Notes under the pieces: generated by a model | Databases searched by the model: none | Told to the model about the DNA's origin: nothing | The model's input: only the letters and a program-made list of their open reading frames with translations | Shown: piece after piece, positions 1 to 8,136 of the stretch | Position numbering within the stretch: position 1 is the stretch's first letter | Layout: each line of letters begins with the position of its first letter | Origin: Amnibacterium kyonggiense | Lineage (GTDB): Bacteria > Actinomycetota > Actinomycetes > Actinomycetales > Microbacteriaceae | NCBI RefSeq assembly: GCF_004364555.1 | Contig: NZ_SOAM01000002.1 | Coordinates: 248,001-312,000, forward strand | Length of the DNA stretch: 64,000 bases | Direction of reading: 5' to 3' | Made by a program: the position numbers and the translations under genes

Positions 1-689
1 TCCCGGAGTCGGTCGTCGGCTTCATGGCCGGGGAGCTCGGCGACCTGCCCGGCGGCTGGCCCGAGCCGTTCCGCTCGAAGGTGCTCGCGGGCCGCACCGT
101 GCGCGTCGGGACCACGGAGCTCACCGCCGCCGACCGGGAGGCGCTCGGGGCCGATGCCGCCACGCGGCGGGCCGCGCTCAACCGCCTCCTCTTCCCCGGG
201 CCGACGAAGCAGTTCGGGGAGCTGCACGACCTGTTCGGCGACCTCTCCGTGCTCGACACCGCGGACTACCTCTACGGGCTGCGGCCCGGCGCCGAGCACG
301 CCGTCGCCATCCAGCGCGGCGTCGAGCTGTTCATCGGGCTGGAGGCGATCGGCGAGCCCGACGAGAAGGGCGTCCGCACGGTGATGACCACGCTGAACGG
401 CCAGCTGCGGCCGGTCTACGTGCGCGACCGGAGCATCGCCGTGACCACCGCGTCGGCGGAGAAGGCGGACCCGAACAGGGCCGGGCAGGTCGCCGCGCCC
501 TTCGCGGGCGTCGTCACGCTCAAGGTGCAGCAGGGGGCGGCGGTGGCGGTCGGCGACACGATCGCGACGATCGAGGCGATGAAGATGGAGGCGGCGATCA
601 CGACGCCCGTCGCGGGCGTCGTCCGCCGGCTCGCGGTGCACGGCACCGCGCAGGTCGAGGCGCAGGACCTGCTGGTCGTCGTCGAGTAG
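1..689 (+). CDS. pyc: Pyruvate carboxylase, C-terminal part (cut by window edge)
   Basis: This is the carboxyl end of a pyruvate carboxylase; the frame is open from base 3 and the start lies left of the window. The last ~70 residues form a biotinyl carrier domain with the motif EAMKMEA, whose lysine carries biotin. Before it, segments such as PGGWPEP and LFPGPTKQF match the conserved carboxyltransferase tail of pyruvate carboxylases. The enzyme forms oxaloacetate from pyruvate, bicarbonate and ATP in the cytoplasm. A free-standing carrier protein or an acyl-CoA carboxylase subunit would lack this transferase tail, so those are less likely. Only about 229 residues are visible, so the assignment rests on the C-terminal third of the protein. 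Confidence 0.9.
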   Translation, partial: PESVVGFMAGELGDLPGGWPEPFRSKVLAGRTVRVGTTELTAADREALGADAATRRAALNRLLFPGPTKQFGELHDLFGDLSVLDTADYLYGLRPGAEHAVAIQRGVELFIGLEAIGEPDEKGVRTVMTTLNGQLRPVYVRDRSIAVTTASAEKADPNRAGQVAAPFAGVVTLKVQQGAAVAVGDTIATIEAMKMEAAITTPVAGVVRRLAVHGTAQVEAQDLLVVVE

Positions 690-936
690 CCCGCCTCCGT
701 CCCCGCCGCTCAGGGGCGTCGCGGGCCCGGTCGCCGGGTCCCCGGGGCGTCGATCGCACGCGGTCCGCGGGGGACAGGGTGCACACTGGGAGGCGCGCGA
801 CCCACGCGCACGCCCCCGGAACCCTCGGGACACGCCCCCAGTTCGGGGCCTCGGCCGCCGCGCCGTGCCGCTTCCGGGGGTCGGAGAAGTCTCAAGTTAC
901 AGTCGAAGCATCGACCCGCTCGAGGAAGTGGAAGCC

Positions 937-2502
937 GTGGCCAACAAGCGCACGAAGCCGGATGCCGCCGGCGGTCTTCAGGGCGGCACCCACCTGGACG
1001 AGGACGCCGGATTCCGCGACGGCCCGGTGCAGGTGGCCCTCGTGACGCGCGCCGCCGGGGTCGACCTCTCCTCGATCCCGCGCTTCCCGCAGCCGCACCC
1101 GTCGATCGAGATCGACCTCCCGCCCCTGCCGAAGTCGGAGGTCCCGGAGGACGAGGCCGCCGTCGCGATCGACGACGTGGCCGTCGACCCCGGATCCCTC
1201 GCCGCCGCGACGTCGAGCGTCGAGATCATGCCCGGTGACACGGGGGACGTGCCCGACGTGCGGTCGCTGACGACGGGGTCGCTCGGCTCGCTTGTCACGG
1301 GCCCGACCCCGCGCTCGTCGCTCACGACCGGCTCGCTCTCCCGGACGACCGGGTCCATGTCGCGCCCGACCGGCTCGATGCCCGCGCCCCGCCGCACCGG
1401 CAGCGCCTACGACGCGCTGCTCGGCGCGCCGGTGTCGCCGCCCGGCCCGCTGGGCGGCCACCTGCCCGGTTCGACCGGTGAGTTCCCGCGCCTCGACGGC
1501 GCAGGCACCGCGACCCGTCGCGAGCGCCGCACCGGCACCGCCCCGGTCGCGGGCGAGCCGGAGTCGGCCGCGATGCTCACCCCCGACCGGCTCATCGAGA
1601 ACGGCGGCCGCGTCCGCGAGAAGCCGACCGGCGCCTGGAACAGGTTCGTCTACGCCGCGACCCTCCACCGCCTCAACCTCGGCGACTCCGCCGACGTGCG
1701 GATCGCGAAGGACGAGATCGCGCGCATCACGAAGCCGTTCGAGGGCGGCACCCGCTTCGTCCCGGTGCTCACGCGCAAGGGCGGCGTCGGCAAGACGACG
1801 GTCACCACCCTGCTCGGGATGACGATGGCGACGCTGCGCGAGGACCGCGTCATCGCGATCGACGCGAACCCGGACCGCGGCACGCTGTCGGAGCGCGTCA
1901 CGAAGCAGACCCGCGCCACCGTGCGCGACGTCGTCACCCGGGCGAACGCGATCGGCGGCTTCACGGACTTCTCGACGCTCGTGTCGCGGGACGAGACGCG
2001 GCTCGACATCCTCGCGTCGGACACCGACCCGCTGCTGTCGGAGGCGTTCGACGAGAACGACTACAACGTCGTCGCCGACCTCGCCGCCCGCTTCTACTCG
2101 ATCGCCCTCACCGACTGCGGCACGGGCATCGTCCACTCGGTCATGCGCGCGACGCTGCAGCGGGCGGACTCGATCGTGATCGTGTCGGGCGGCAGCGTGG
2201 ACGAGTCCCGGCTCGCCTCCGAGACCCTCACCTGGCTCGAGGCGAACGGGTACGGCGACCTGGTGCGCAATGCGGTCGTCGCGATCAACACGGCCACGCA
2301 CGGCACGTCGCTCGTGAAGCTCGACGAGATCGAGGCGCACTTCGCGTCCCGCGTCCGCGACATCGTCCGCATCCCGTACGACCCGCAGCTCGCCGCGGGC
2401 TCGGTCGTCGACTACAAGAACCTGAAGCAGACGACGAAGGACGCGGCGCGCACGCTGGCGGCGCTGGTCGCCGACGGGCTGCCCTCCCGCCGCGACGGGT
2501 GA
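937..2502 (+). CDS. MinD/ParA-like P-loop ATPase with long disordered N-terminus
   Basis: Predicted 521-residue protein. GTG at 937 is chosen because GAGGAAG lies 8 bases upstream; the longer reading from 865 has no ribosome site. The C-terminal half is a MinD/ParA-type ATPase: deviant Walker A KGGVGKTT at about residues 281-288, then VIAIDANPDRGTL, and a later ALTDCGTGI that fits the switch region. The first ~200 residues are low-complexity, with a Ser/Thr/Gly stretch repeating TTGSL and PTGSM. Related ATPases occur in actinobacterial type VII secretion loci and near wall-synthesis genes, but no secretion genes are present here, so its role is unknown. Its last 4 bases (GTGA) overlap the def start, so the two are probably translationally coupled. 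Confidence 0.85.
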   Translation: MANKRTKPDAAGGLQGGTHLDEDAGFRDGPVQVALVTRAAGVDLSSIPRFPQPHPSIEIDLPPLPKSEVPEDEAAVAIDDVAVDPGSLAAATSSVEIMPGDTGDVPDVRSLTTGSLGSLVTGPTPRSSLTTGSLSRTTGSMSRPTGSMPAPRRTGSAYDALLGAPVSPPGPLGGHLPGSTGEFPRLDGAGTATRRERRTGTAPVAGEPESAAMLTPDRLIENGGRVREKPTGAWNRFVYAATLHRLNLGDSADVRIAKDEIARITKPFEGGTRFVPVLTRKGGVGKTTVTTLLGMTMATLREDRVIAIDANPDRGTLSERVTKQTRATVRDVVTRANAIGGFTDFSTLVSRDETRLDILASDTDPLLSEAFDENDYNVVADLAARFYSIALTDCGTGIVHSVMRATLQRADSIVIVSGGSVDESRLASETLTWLEANGYGDLVRNAVVAINTATHGTSLVKLDEIEAHFASRVRDIVRIPYDPQLAAGSVVDYKNLKQTTKDAARTLAALVADGLPSRRDG

Positions 2503-2993
2503 CCGTCCGGGACATCCGCCTCTTCGGCGACCCGGTCCTCCGGACCGTCTGCGAGCCGGTCGGCGATCCGGGACCGGCGTTGGCGGCGCTCGTGGAGGAC
2601 CTGCTCGACACCGTCCAGGTGCCCGGCCGCGCGGGGGTGGCGGCGAATCAGATCGGTGTCGCGCTGCGCGCGTTCGCGTACAACGTCGACGGGCGGATCG
2701 GTTACCTCCTCGATCCGGAGCTCGTGGAGGTGCGCGGCGAACCCGTCGACTTCGACGAGGGCTGCCTCTCGGTGCCCGACCTGGTCTTCCCGACGAAGCG
2801 GTGGCCGTGGGCGCGGAGCACGGGCCGGCAGCTCGACGGCTCCGTCGTGGAGGTCGTCGGCGAGGGCGTGCTGGCCGAGGCGCTGCAGCACGAGCAGGAC
2901 CACCTCGACGGCCGCCTCTACCTGACCCGCCTCGAGCGGGACGTCCGCCGGGAGGCGATGGCGGAGGTCCGCACGGCGCCCTGGTTCCGCTGA
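2499..2993 (+). CDS. def: Peptide deformylase
   Basis: A 164-residue peptide deformylase that removes the formyl group from nascent N-terminal methionine. All three family motifs are visible: GVAANQIG (motif I, a slight variant of GxGLAAxQ), EGCLSVP (motif II, metal-binding cysteine) and HEQDHLDG (motif III, the HExxH metal site). The length is near the lower end for the family. The GTG start overlaps the TGA stop of the MinD-like gene (GTGA), and no separate ribosome site is seen, so translation is probably coupled to it. A strong hairpin follows the stop. Confidence 0.93.
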   Translation: MTVRDIRLFGDPVLRTVCEPVGDPGPALAALVEDLLDTVQVPGRAGVAANQIGVALRAFAYNVDGRIGYLLDPELVEVRGEPVDFDEGCLSVPDLVFPTKRWPWARSTGRQLDGSVVEVVGEGVLAEALQHEQDHLDGRLYLTRLERDVRREAMAEVRTAPWFR

Positions 2994-3016
2994 GCACTGC
3001 GCGCTGACGGGGCCGT

Positions 3017-3058
3017 CCGCTGCTGATCCGGCGGTGCGCTCCGTCGGATCAGCAGCGG
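3017..3058. terminator. Bidirectional hairpin terminator between def and fadD
   Basis: Perfect 14-bp inverted repeat, arms 3017-3030 and 3045-3058, loop 14 bases. It lies between the convergent ends of def and the acyl-CoA ligase. There is no clear T tract, as is usual in GC-rich actinomycetes. Confidence 0.7.
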
Positions 3059-3080
3059 GGAGCCCCGCCAGCATGAGCGC

Positions 3081-4901
3081 TCAGTGCGCGTTCGCCGAGT
3101 GCTCCTTCTTCGCCTCGGCGTAGAGGTCGTCGATCTCCCCGGCGCGCTTCTCGAGGATGACGTGGCGCTTGATCGAGAGCTTCGGCGTGAGCTCGCCGGA
3201 GTCCTCCGTGAAGTCGTCGGCGAGGACGCGGAAGGCGCGGACGCCCTCGGCGCGCGACACGTGCGTGTTCGCCTCGTCGATCGCCCGCTGGATCTCCTCG
3301 CGGACGACGGGCAGCTTCGCGGCGTCCGCGACGGAGGTGGAGGCGTCCTCGCCCTTGTTCTTCAGCCACTTCGGCAGCATCTCGGCGTCGAGCGTGACGA
3401 GCGCGGCGATGAACGGGCGCTGGTCGCCGACGACGACCACCTGGCTGACGATCGGATCGGCGCGGATCGGGTCCTCGAGCTCGGCGGGGGAGACGTTCTT
3501 GCCGCCGGCGGTGACGATGATCTCCTTCTTCCGCCCGGTGATCATGAGGTGGCCGTCCTCGTCCAGGCCGCCGATGTCGCCCGTGCGGAACCAGCCGTCG
3601 TGGAACGCCTCCGCCGTCGCCTGCTCCGCGTGGTGGTACCGCTCGAAGACGCCGATGCCGCGCACCTCGATCTCGCCGTCCGCGGCGATCCGGACCGCGG
3701 ACCCGGGCAGCGGCGGACCGACGGTGCCGACCTTCGCGGCCCAGGGGCGGTTCACGGTGATCGGCGCGGTCGTCTCCGTGAGCCCGTAGCCCTCGAGGAT
3801 GGTCACGCCGAGCGCCCGGTAGAAGTGGTTCAGCCGCTTGCCGAGCGGCGCGGACCCCGACACGGCCCATCGGCAGTTCCCGCCGAGCACGGCGCGCAGC
3901 TTCCGGAACACGAGCACGTCGGCGGCGCGGTACTGCAGCGCGAGCCCGAGGGGCACGTGGCCGGCGACCTTCGCCTCCGACCACCGGACGCCCGTGTCGA
4001 CGGCCCAGCGGAACGCGCCGCCGCGACCGCCGGCCTCGGCGGTCTGCTCGGCCGAGTTGTAGACCTTCTCGAACACCCGCGGCACGGCGAGCAGGAACGT
4101 CGGCTTGAAGGACCCGAGCGCCGGGACGAGCCGCGTCGTGTCGGCCTGGTGCCCGACGCGGACGCCGCCGTGGACGGCGAGCACGGAGATGAAGCGCGCG
4201 AACACGTGCGCCAGGGTCACGAACAGCAGGGTGGAGGCCCGCTCGTTCACGATCTGCGGGATCTCGAGCGTCGTGTTCCGCGTCAGCTCGACGAAGTTGC
4301 CGTGGGTGAGGACGACGCCCTTCGGCCGGCCCGTCGTACCGGCGGTGTAGATGATCGTCGCGACGTCGGACTCGACGGCGAGCTGCCTGCGCCGCTCGAC
4401 CTCCTCGTCCGCGACGTCCCGGCCCGCCACGACGAGCTTGTCGAGGCCGTCGAGGTGCAGCTGCCACACGGAGTGGACGTTCGGCAGGTCCGCGCGGACC
4501 TCGTCGACGCGGGCGAAGTGCTCGGCGGTCTCCACGATCATCGCCGAGGCCTCCGAGTCCTCGAGGATGTGCTTCACCTGGTGGGGGCTGCTCGTCTCGT
4601 AGACGGGCACGACGAGCGCACCCGCGTACCAGGCGGCGAAGTCGACGACCGACCATTCGTACCGCGTGGACGAGAGGAGGCCGATCCGGTCCCCGGGCTC
4701 GATCCCCGACGCGATCAGGCCCTTGGCGACGGCGACGACGCGCTCCCGGAACTGCGCGGCGGTCACGGGCCGCCAGGCATCGCCGTCCGGCACCTGGAAG
4801 AGGACCAGGTCCGGGGTGCGGGAGGCCCGCTGCGCGAGGAGGTCCGCCACGTTCAGCGCCGGTTCGGGCTCCGTGACGATCCGCGTCTCGGTCTGCTGCA
4901 C
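3081..4901 (-). CDS. Long-chain fatty acid--CoA ligase (AMP-forming)
   Basis: Predicted 606-residue AMP-forming acyl-CoA synthetase of the FadD/FadD15 type. GTG at 4901 is chosen because GAAGGAG lies just upstream and the protein then begins a normal distance before the AMP-binding domain; the open frame runs on to 5213 without a better start. Motifs seen: the phosphate-binding loop YTAGTTGRPKG, GYGLTET in the core, and GWFRTGDIGG followed by GRKKE at the hinge. It activates fatty acids to acyl-CoA through an acyl-adenylate, for lipid synthesis or degradation. It stands alone on the minus strand, with the divergent ROK kinase starting 94 bases away. The exact chain-length preference cannot be read from sequence. 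Confidence 0.9.
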   Translation of the reverse strand: MQQTETRIVTEPEPALNVADLLAQRASRTPDLVLFQVPDGDAWRPVTAAQFRERVVAVAKGLIASGIEPGDRIGLLSSTRYEWSVVDFAAWYAGALVVPVYETSSPHQVKHILEDSEASAMIVETAEHFARVDEVRADLPNVHSVWQLHLDGLDKLVVAGRDVADEEVERRRQLAVESDVATIIYTAGTTGRPKGVVLTHGNFVELTRNTTLEIPQIVNERASTLLFVTLAHVFARFISVLAVHGGVRVGHQADTTRLVPALGSFKPTFLLAVPRVFEKVYNSAEQTAEAGGRGGAFRWAVDTGVRWSEAKVAGHVPLGLALQYRAADVLVFRKLRAVLGGNCRWAVSGSAPLGKRLNHFYRALGVTILEGYGLTETTAPITVNRPWAAKVGTVGPPLPGSAVRIAADGEIEVRGIGVFERYHHAEQATAEAFHDGWFRTGDIGGLDEDGHLMITGRKKEIIVTAGGKNVSPAELEDPIRADPIVSQVVVVGDQRPFIAALVTLDAEMLPKWLKNKGEDASTSVADAAKLPVVREEIQRAIDEANTHVSRAEGVRAFRVLADDFTEDSGELTPKLSIKRHVILEKRAGEIDDLYAEAKKEHSANAH

Positions 4902-4995
4902 TCGAAGCTCCTTCGCCTGGGTGCACCGATGGTATCCGGCGCGCCCGCCCGGGAGCGCAGCGGCCGGCGGCCGGGCGGTCCTAGGCTCTGCTGCC

Positions 4996-5967
4996 GTGCA
5001 CGCGATCGGCATCGACATCGGCGGGACGAAGATCGCCGGCGGCGTCGTGGACGAGCTGGGCGCGATCGCCCGGTTCGAGCGCGTCCCCACCGACGCGGAC
5101 GACTCGCAGGCCATCGAGGACAGCATCGTCGCGATGATCGAGCTGCTCGCCGGCGGCGAGCGCATGCCGGTCGGGGTCGCGGCGCCGGGCTTCATCGACG
5201 CCGGCCAGAGCACCGTCTACTACACGCCGAACATCCCGTGGCGGAACGAGCCGCTGCGCGAGCGCCTCGAGGCGCGCCTCGGCCTCCCGGTCGTCGTCGA
5301 CAACGACGCGAACGCCGCGGGCTGGGCCGAGTTCCGATTCGGTGCGGGCCGGCTCGTGTCCGACATGGTGATGCTCACCTCCGGCACGGGCGTCGGCGGC
5401 GCCGTCATCGCGGGGGACCGGCTGCTGCGCGGCGGCTTCGGGGTCGCCGGCGAGCTCGGCCACATGCGGATCGTCCCGGACGGCATCCTCTGCGGCTGCG
5501 GCGCCCGCGGCTGCATCGAGCAGTACGGCTCCGGGCGCGCGCTGCAGCGGATGGCGAACGCGATCGCGGACGCGGGCGGCATCGGCCGCGGTCTCGCCGC
5601 CGAGCGCGCGACGGCCGGGGGCGAGTTGGCCGGACCGGTGATCGGCCGGCTGATCCAGGAGGGCGACGCGGGCGCGCTCGCCGCCCTGGCGGAGCTCGGC
5701 TCGTGGCTCGGGCAGGCGTGCGCGAGCCTGTCGGTCGTGCTCGACCCCCAGCTCTTCGTGATCGGCGGCGGCGTCGCCGATGCGGGGGACCGGCTGCTCG
5801 ACCCGGTCCGGCGCGCCTACCTGGACCACCTCCCCGCCCGCGGCTTCCACCCCGAGCCGGTCTTCGCGACGGCGGAGCTCGGCAACGAGGCCGGCGTGGT
5901 CGGCGCGGCGGACCTCGCCCGCCTGCACGACGACCCGTCCTACGCGGCCTTCGCGCCCCGCGGCTGA
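4996..5967 (+). CDS. ROK family sugar kinase (glucokinase-like)
   Basis: Predicted 323-residue ROK-family protein. The N-terminal phosphate-binding motif DIGGTK starts at about residue 6; the acidic motif NDANAAGWAEF and the ROK zinc site in CGCGARGCIEQYGSG follow. There is no N-terminal helix-turn-helix, so it should be an enzyme and not a ROK repressor. ATP-dependent glucokinase is the likeliest activity, but other ROK hexokinases cannot be excluded. The GTG start has no ribosome site; a TAGGCT -10 box ends 8 bases before it, so the mRNA is probably leaderless. plsC and the DAHP synthase follow in the same direction. Confidence 0.87.
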   Translation: MHAIGIDIGGTKIAGGVVDELGAIARFERVPTDADDSQAIEDSIVAMIELLAGGERMPVGVAAPGFIDAGQSTVYYTPNIPWRNEPLRERLEARLGLPVVVDNDANAAGWAEFRFGAGRLVSDMVMLTSGTGVGGAVIAGDRLLRGGFGVAGELGHMRIVPDGILCGCGARGCIEQYGSGRALQRMANAIADAGGIGRGLAAERATAGGELAGPVIGRLIQEGDAGALAALAELGSWLGQACASLSVVLDPQLFVIGGGVADAGDRLLDPVRRAYLDHLPARGFHPEPVFATAELGNEAGVVGAADLARLHDDPSYAAFAPRG

Positions 5968-6045
5968 GCCGCTCCGGGCCGCTGCGGGGCCCCTCGCGCG
6001 ACCGGTACGCTCGTCGGACTCGCGCGCTTGGAAGGGGGCCGTCGG

Positions 6046-6738
6046 ATGCTGTACTGGATCCTCAAGAACCTGTTCCTGGCGCCCTATCTGAACGCGACGT
6101 TCCGCCCGTGGGTCTCCGGGATCGAGAACGTGCCGGCCACCGGCGCGGTCATCCTGGCGTCGAACCACGTGTCGGTCGTCGACTCGCTGTTCCTCCCGCT
6201 CATGCTGAAGCGCAAGGTCACCTTCCTGGCGAAGAGCGACTACTTCACGGGCAAGGGCATCAAGGGCTGGGCGATCCGCTCCTTCCTGAACGGCGTCGGC
6301 CAGCTGTCGATCGACCGCTCCGGCGGCAAGGCGAGCGAGGCGTCGCTCGACACGGGCGTCGAGGTGCTCCGCGGCGGCGGCGTGCTCGGCATCTACCCCG
6401 AGGGCACGCGCAGCCCCACCGGCAAGCTCTACCGCGGCCGCACCGGCGTCGCGCGGATGATCCTGGAGGCGAAGGTGCCCGTCGTCCCCGTCGCGATGTT
6501 CGACACCGACAAGGCGATGCCGATCGGCTCGGTGATCCCGAAGGTGCGCCGCGTCGGCATCGTGATCGGCGAGCCGCTCGACTTCAGCCGCTTCGAGGGG
6601 ATGGAGGGCGACCGGTTCGTCCTCCGCTCGATCACCGACGAGATCATGGTCGAGATCGCTCGGCTCTCGGGTCAGGAGTACGTGGACGTCTACGGCAGCA
6701 CCCTGCGCAACAGGGCGCGGGCCGCGCAGGCCGCGTGA
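6046..6738 (+). CDS. plsC: 1-acyl-sn-glycerol-3-phosphate acyltransferase
   Basis: Predicted 230-residue PlsC-type acyltransferase. The catalytic HX4D motif is in NHVSVVDSLF and the glycerol-phosphate binding motif is EGTRSPTG. It transfers an acyl group to lysophosphatidate to give phosphatidate, at the inner face of the membrane. ATG 6046 is preferred because GGAAGGGGG lies just upstream; an in-frame TTG at 6028 would add six residues. The DAHP synthase gene starts 14 bases after the stop. A plsC homologue close to a class II DAHP synthase and a kinase is also the order I recall from mycobacteria. Confidence 0.88.
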   Translation: MLYWILKNLFLAPYLNATFRPWVSGIENVPATGAVILASNHVSVVDSLFLPLMLKRKVTFLAKSDYFTGKGIKGWAIRSFLNGVGQLSIDRSGGKASEASLDTGVEVLRGGGVLGIYPEGTRSPTGKLYRGRTGVARMILEAKVPVVPVAMFDTDKAMPIGSVIPKVRRVGIVIGEPLDFSRFEGMEGDRFVLRSITDEIMVEIARLSGQEYVDVYGSTLRNRARAAQAA

Positions 6739-6752
6739 GGTCCGGGACGACC

Positions 6753-8135
6753 ATGCTGCAGTCGATGACGGAGACCGTCGTGCCCGCGCGGCCCGAGGTG
6801 CTGGCGGGGCTCGACCACTGGCGCACCCTCGAGATCAAGCAGCAGCCGACGTGGCCCGACGCCGCGAAGGCGGAGGCGGCGATCGCCGAGCTGCGCAGCA
6901 TGCCGCCGCTCGTGTTCGCGGGCGAGATCGACCAGCTGCGCGGCCGGCTCGCGACGGCCGCCGCCGGTCGGGCGTTCGTCCTGCAGGGCGGCGACTGCGC
7001 GGAGACCTTCGAGGGCGCCACCGCCGACCGCATCCGCGCGCGGGTCAAGACGATCCTGCAGATGGCGGTCGTGCTCACCTACGGCGCCTCCATGCCCGTC
7101 GTGAAGATGGGCCGGATGGCGGGGCAGTTCGCCAAGCCGCGCTCGAGCGACGTCGAGACGCGCGGGACGACCACGCTGCCCGCGTACCGCGGCGACATCG
7201 TCAACGGCTACGACTTCACCGCCGAGTCCCGCGGCCACGACCCGGCGCGGATGGTGCGCGGCTACCACACGGCGGTCTCGACGCTGAACCTGGTCCGGGC
7301 GTTCACGCAGGGCGGGTTCGCCGACCTCCGCGAGGTGCACAGCTGGAACCGCGGGTTCGCGGCGAACCCGGCGAACCAGCGCTACGAGGGCCTCGCGATG
7401 GAGATCGACCGCGCGGTGAAGTTCATGGAGGCGGCGGGCGCCGACTTCGACGAGCTCAAGCGGGTCGAGTTCTACACCGCGCACGAGGCGCTGCTCATGG
7501 AGTACGAGCGCGCCCTCACGCGGATCGACTCCCGCAACGGCACCCCGGTCGACACCTCCGCCCACTTCGTCTGGGTGGGGGAGCGGACGCGCCAGCTCGA
7601 CGGCGCGCACCTCGACTTCGTGTCGCGGATCCGCAACCCGATCGGCGTCAAGGTCGGGCCGACCATGACGGGCGACGAGCTCGAGCGGCTCATCGACCTC
7701 GTGGACCCCGAGCGGGAGCCCGGGCGGCTCACCCTGATCACGCGGATGGGCGCCTCGCGGATCCGCGAGGCGCTGCCGCCGCTGCTCGAGGCGACGAAGG
7801 CGTTCGGCGCGACCCCGCTGTGGATCACGGACCCGATGCACGGCAACGGCATCACGACGCCGACCGGCTACAAGACTCGCCGGTTCGACGACGTGGTGGA
7901 CGAGGTGCTGGGGTTCTTCGCCGCGCACCGCGAGGTCGGGACGCATCCCGGCGGCATCCACGTCGAGCTGACGGGCGACGACGTCACGGAGTGCCTCGGC
8001 GGTTCGGAGCACATCGACGAGGAGACCCTCGCCACCCGCTACGAGTCGCTGTGCGACCCGCGCCTGAACCACATGCAGTCGCTGGAGCTCGCCTTCCTCG
8101 TGGCCGAGGAGCTGGCGAAGCACCCCCGCCCCTGA
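6753..8135 (+). CDS. aroG: Class II 3-deoxy-7-phosphoheptulonate synthase (DAHP synthase)
   Basis: Predicted 460-residue class II (plant/mycobacterial type) DAHP synthase, the first enzyme of the shikimate pathway, condensing phosphoenolpyruvate with erythrose 4-phosphate. Family motifs include LQGGDCAETF (metal-binding cysteine), KMGRMAGQFAKPRS (PEP-binding arginine and lysine), DPMHGNGI and HVELTGDDVTECLGG. The length is normal for the family. ATG 6753 has GAGG about 12 bases upstream; ATG 6765, four codons later, is an alternative. The stop is one base from the stop of the convergent kinase gene, so no terminator fits between them. Confidence 0.94.
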   Translation: MLQSMTETVVPARPEVLAGLDHWRTLEIKQQPTWPDAAKAEAAIAELRSMPPLVFAGEIDQLRGRLATAAAGRAFVLQGGDCAETFEGATADRIRARVKTILQMAVVLTYGASMPVVKMGRMAGQFAKPRSSDVETRGTTTLPAYRGDIVNGYDFTAESRGHDPARMVRGYHTAVSTLNLVRAFTQGGFADLREVHSWNRGFAANPANQRYEGLAMEIDRAVKFMEAAGADFDELKRVEFYTAHEALLMEYERALTRIDSRNGTPVDTSAHFVWVGERTRQLDGAHLDFVSRIRNPIGVKVGPTMTGDELERLIDLVDPEREPGRLTLITRMGASRIREALPPLLEATKAFGATPLWITDPMHGNGITTPTGYKTRRFDDVVDEVLGFFAAHREVGTHPGGIHVELTGDDVTECLGGSEHIDEETLATRYESLCDPRLNHMQSLELAFLVAEELAKHPRP

Positions 8136-8136
8136 C

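Noticed and set aside
892-2997. Long minus-strand reading frame of ~700 codons opposite the MinD-like gene and def
   Set aside because: Arg/Ala/Gly-rich with no family motifs; typical antisense shadow in GC-rich DNA. The plus strand has clear motifs.
3084-8135. A single plus-strand frame of 1683 codons
   Set aside because: Only its end (from 6753) is real, as the DAHP synthase. The rest is shadow opposite fadD and across the ROK kinase and plsC genes.
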